DNA of 12,446 bases from Chloroflexota bacterium. GTDB taxonomy: Bacteria; Chloroflexota; Dehalococcoidia; GIF9; AB-539-J10. The DNA is taken from NCBI GenBank assembly GCA_020346965.1, contig CP070793.1:1058590-1071035 (forward strand). The letters run 5' to 3'. A program made the translations under genes and the position numbers. The notes under the pieces are model-generated. The model did not search any database. It had not been told where the DNA came from and was given only the letters and a program-made list of their open reading frames with translations. Numbering within the stretch: the first letter of the stretch is position 1; every line of letters begins with the position of its first letter. This document shows positions 6,712 to 12,446 of the stretch, piece by piece.

Positions 6712-6721
6712 TAGTATTACA
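6707..6721 (-). promoter_or_regulatory. Probable Zur box over the -35
   Basis: TGTAATACTATTGCA on the minus strand is a 7-1-7 inverted repeat with six of seven pairs matching. It covers five of the six -35 bases, the right place for a repressor. It resembles the TGTTATAnTATAACA pattern I recall for proteobacterial Zur (11 of 14 fixed positions). Binding is inferred. Confidence 0.55.
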
Positions 6722-6724
6722 ATT

Positions 6725-6739
6725 GGTATTAATAATACT
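6725..6739 (-). promoter_or_regulatory. Second 7-1-7 inverted repeat upstream of the zur promoter
   Basis: AGTATTATTAATACC on the minus strand has a perfect GTATTA/TAATAC core of six pairs around one base, with the outermost pair mismatched. Its centre is 18 bases from that of the neighbouring box. A tandem Fur-family operator is the natural reading, although its core (ATTA n TAAT) differs from that of the other box (AATA n TATT), so it could also be an AT-rich coincidence. Confidence 0.4.
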
Positions 6740-6764
6740 GGCACATTTGCCCGGGAATTTGCTT

Positions 6765-9053
6765 TCAAGCCGCGAGTTCTTCGAGCAATACTATCGCTGC
6801 TTCTTTGTCCAGGGGCTGGTTGTTATTGCCGCACTTGGGTGACTGCACGCAGGAAGGACAACCTTCGGCGCAGGGACATTCCTGGACAGCTTTCAGCGTG
6901 GCTTGCCAGAGCTCCGTTATCACTTCAAACCCTTTCTCGGCAATACCGATACCTCCCGGGTGTGCGTCATAAATAAAGATCTGTGCTCTGGCAGTATCGG
7001 GATGAAAAGAAGTCGAAACACCACCGATATCATTGCGGTCGCAAAGGGCGAATAGGGGAAGTATTCCAATGGCAGCGTGTTCACAGGCATGTAAACCGCC
7101 ATGGAAATCAAGACCAGCGTCGGCAATCCTATCAATCGCCTTCTGAGGTAAATCAAACCACAGGGCTTTGGTGGGAAAGTTTTGTGGTGGCAAATCAAGA
7201 GGCTCCTCACTGATAACCTCTTCTGTGAACTGCCTCTTTCTTTTGAATCCGACTACTATGTTAGTGACATCAACATCTCCGAAGTACACATTCACCTTAT
7301 GGCAGGCTTTTTTTTCGAGCATCTTCGTGACCCTGATATCGTCTATTTCCATAGTCTGTGTATAGTAATCAACAGGCTTGGATTCTGCCCAGGCGATATG
7401 CCGGATTAGGTCGAGTTCCTTTACGAGATACGATTCACCCTGGTGGAGATAGATAGCACCGGGGTGCACCTGAAAAAAGGCCACGCTGGCTTCTACCGTT
7501 TCTAACAAGCAACCCTCTCGATCATCGATAACGGCATAACTTTGCCCTGAGGCTGTCCTGATATTTATATCCTGAGCTGGATATGTGATAGAGGGGGACG
7601 GATAGTATCTTTCCTCGCGTTTTCTCAGTCTACCTGCTTGTTCTAATTCAGCGAACAAATCACTAGTTTCGCCGAAGAATTCCGCATCCTCTTCTTCTAG
7701 AGATTTCTCCCAGGCAGCACAGAGGAGGTGGGGTTTCAGGATATAGGGGTTGTTGGGATTGATTATAGCGTTGTCGAAATTCTTGCCGAAAAAGAAATCC
7801 GGATTGCGCATCAGGTATTGATCGAGTGGATTCTCCTGAGCAATAAGAAAGCTCAAGGAGCTATGGGTACTTCGTCCGCTACGCCCCGCTTGCTGCCAGG
7901 CGCTGGCGATACTACCTGGATAGCCTGTGAGTACGGTTGCGTCCAGATCACCAATATTTATTCCCAACTCCAAAGCTGTCGTGGCAACCAAACCGAGAAG
8001 CTCGCCATCGAAAAATTGACGCTCAATTCGGCGTCTATCTTCGGGAAGATAGCCTGCCCGGTAAGGACTGATTTTATTTTTCAGGGAGGGAGGCAGTTGG
8101 TCTTGGGTATAAATATAAATCAATTCGGTTAGTTTACGAGTGCTGGCAAATGCCAGACTACGAATCTCGTTTTGAACAAGCTCTCCAAAAAGAAGAGCCG
8201 CCTCACTGTTGGAACTGCGTCTGGTGGTCTTAGTCTTGTCGATGACAGGCGGATTCCAGAAAGTGAAGTATTTCCGACCGTGAGGGGAGCCATCTTTGAC
8301 AACAGAATGAAAGGGTACACCGACTATATTTTGCGCGTGCTCCTGCGGGTTGGCGATAGTGGCTGAGCAGCAAATAAACTGGGGATTGGAGCCATACGTA
8401 GAGCAAAGCCGCCGCAGTCTCCGTAGAACATTGGCTACGTGGGAGCCGAAGACACCCCGATAGATATGGGTCTCATCTATTACGATATATTTGAGATTCC
8501 GAAAAAACTTGGACCATGACTGATGGTTAGGCAAAATTCCCAGGTGGAGCATATCGGGGTTAGTAAGCACTATATTCGCCCTTTTTCTGATGTTTGCCCT
8601 CTCATTCTGAGGGGTGTCACCATCAAAAGTCGCTACGGCTCCTGGCGATAGACGGTGGGATAGTTCCTTCGTTTCGCTCAGGATTTGCTTCACGCTACGT
8701 AGCTGGTCCTGGGATAGAGCTTTAGTAGGGAAGATATACAGGGCACGGCTGTGTTTGTCATGCAAAAGCGCATTGAGTGTGGCTAAGTGATAGCAAAGTG
8801 TCTTGCCGCTGGCACTGGGTGTAGCTATTATCACATTTTTACCAGCCAGGATGGCATTTAAGGCTTCAGTCTGGTGGCTGTAAAGAGCCGATATCCCCAG
8901 GGATTTAAGGCATGCTTGCAGCTCGGGGCAGAGGGGGTTGTCTAGTTCCCCGAATACGGCACCCTGCGGGGGAATGTGTTCGATATGGACGAGCTGCTGG
9001 CGATAATCGGGCGAACTGACAAGGTGATGGAGAAAGGCAGCAGCATCTATCAA
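6765..9053 (-). CDS. MrfA/YprA-type DExH helicase with C-terminal zinc-binding cysteines
   Basis: A superfamily 2 ATP-dependent helicase of the group that includes B. subtilis MrfA, a 3'-5' DNA helicase acting in mitomycin C lesion repair. The ATPase core has the Q-like HQTEAL, Walker A TPSASGKT (K84), PTKAL, TNPDMLH, and DETH (193-196) in place of DEAH/DEVH, followed by IYRGVFGSHVANVLRRL. The second RecA domain has TTALELGINIGDLD and QQAGRSGR. The C-terminal DUF1998 region ends in the cysteine cluster typical of this family (C726, C728, C732, C735, C741, then GNNNQPLDK). At 762 residues it has normal length. The start codon TTG overlaps the TGA of the preceding DUF503 gene by four bases (TTGA) and has no ribosome binding site of its own, so it is probably translated by coupling. 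The MrfB exonuclease partner is not in this window. Last gene of the eno operon. Confidence 0.92.
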   Translation of the reverse strand: MIDAAAFLHHLVSSPDYRQQLVHIEHIPPQGAVFGELDNPLCPELQACLKSLGISALYSHQTEALNAILAGKNVIIATPSASGKTLCYHLATLNALLHDKHSRALYIFPTKALSQDQLRSVKQILSETKELSHRLSPGAVATFDGDTPQNERANIRKRANIVLTNPDMLHLGILPNHQSWSKFFRNLKYIVIDETHIYRGVFGSHVANVLRRLRRLCSTYGSNPQFICCSATIANPQEHAQNIVGVPFHSVVKDGSPHGRKYFTFWNPPVIDKTKTTRRSSNSEAALLFGELVQNEIRSLAFASTRKLTELIYIYTQDQLPPSLKNKISPYRAGYLPEDRRRIERQFFDGELLGLVATTALELGINIGDLDATVLTGYPGSIASAWQQAGRSGRSTHSSLSFLIAQENPLDQYLMRNPDFFFGKNFDNAIINPNNPYILKPHLLCAAWEKSLEEEDAEFFGETSDLFAELEQAGRLRKREERYYPSPSITYPAQDINIRTASGQSYAVIDDREGCLLETVEASVAFFQVHPGAIYLHQGESYLVKELDLIRHIAWAESKPVDYYTQTMEIDDIRVTKMLEKKACHKVNVYFGDVDVTNIVVGFKRKRQFTEEVISEEPLDLPPQNFPTKALWFDLPQKAIDRIADAGLDFHGGLHACEHAAIGILPLFALCDRNDIGGVSTSFHPDTARAQIFIYDAHPGGIGIAEKGFEVITELWQATLKAVQECPCAEGCPSCVQSPKCGNNNQPLDKEAAIVLLEELAA

Positions 9054-9337
9054 GGGAACGTCTCTATTTGGGAGCCTAGCAACTCCACATCTGGGTAATT
9101 TTGAGCAATGAACTTTACAACATTAGTTAAAATCTCATCGGCATGTCTTCTGTTGTTGCTGACACATGCTACGCCCAAAGTGGCTAATTGCCACAAATCC
9201 TGATTATCTACCTCGGCTACGGAAACCTTATACCTGTTTTGTAGCCGTGTTGTTATGGACTTAATGACCTGTCTCTTGCCCTTAAGTGAGTGATTCTCAG
9301 GCAGGCGGAGCTTAATTTGACAAACGCTAACGTGCAT
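9050..9337 (-). CDS. DUF503 (YlxP-like) family protein
   Basis: A 95-residue protein, full length for the family, of unknown biochemical role. The signature is clear: a short beta start (MHVSVCQIKLRLPENHSLKGKR split over residues 1-22), then RLQNRYKVSVAEVD and DLWQLATLGVACVSN, and a closing amphipathic helix. In Firmicutes the relative YlxP is encoded near infB and rbfA and is thought to act around ribosomes; here it lies between gap and a repair helicase instead. A GGAGG-type site within GGGAGGGAAG precedes the ATG. The stop overlaps the helicase start by four bases. Confidence 0.9.
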   Translation of the reverse strand: MHVSVCQIKLRLPENHSLKGKRQVIKSITTRLQNRYKVSVAEVDNQDLWQLATLGVACVSNNRRHADEILTNVVKFIAQNYPDVELLGSQIETFP

Positions 9338-9391
9338 TATTCGCTTCCCTCCCTGTTTCTCCGCTTGGAGGAGGAAGAAATCGGGCAGGAA

Positions 9392-12446
<3,055 letters not shown>

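Overview
The window carries ten protein-coding genes on about 12.4 kb with very little intergenic space and no RNA genes, mobile elements, CRISPR or prophage signs. It is chromosomal DNA of a bacterium: there is an Lgt-family lipoprotein-modifying enzyme, FtsY, RecJ and MtaB. Compact operons, frequent TTG/GTG starts, promoters set directly against start codons and the general protein style would fit a Chloroflexota (Dehalococcoidia-like) genome. That assignment is an impression from reading, not a computed result.

Layout, left to right. A carboxymuconolactone-decarboxylase-family gene cut by the left edge (+) converges on mtaB (-), a tRNA-modifying radical-SAM methylthiotransferase. A 118-base divergent promoter region separates mtaB from recJ (+). 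The 3' end of recJ overlaps the 3' end of lgt (-), the second gene of a ftsY-lgt operon for membrane targeting and lipoprotein maturation. Next on the minus strand is a two-gene unit of a Fur-family repressor, best read as the zinc sensor Zur, and a small histidine-rich membrane protein whose start overlaps the zur stop. The rest is a tight minus-strand operon in transcription order: eno (cut by the right edge), an MBL-fold hydrolase, gap, a DUF503 protein and an MrfA-type helicase. Neighbours in it overlap by 1 or 4 bases or lie 17 to 54 bases apart.

Functionally the window is mostly housekeeping: two lower-glycolysis enzymes, DNA repair (RecJ, the MrfA-like helicase), tRNA thiolation, and protein targeting with lipoprotein acylation. 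The most interesting part is zur plus the unnamed six-helix membrane protein. All four residues that bind the regulatory zinc in E. coli Zur have counterparts here. The promoter has a perfect -10 and two adjacent 7-1-7 inverted repeats, one lying over the -35. The partner protein is full of potential metal ligands, so it is a candidate for an undescribed zinc-handling membrane protein. The second notable point is the Lgt protein, in which several residues known to matter in E. coli Lgt are replaced, including an apparent Arg/Glu to Asp/Arg swap.
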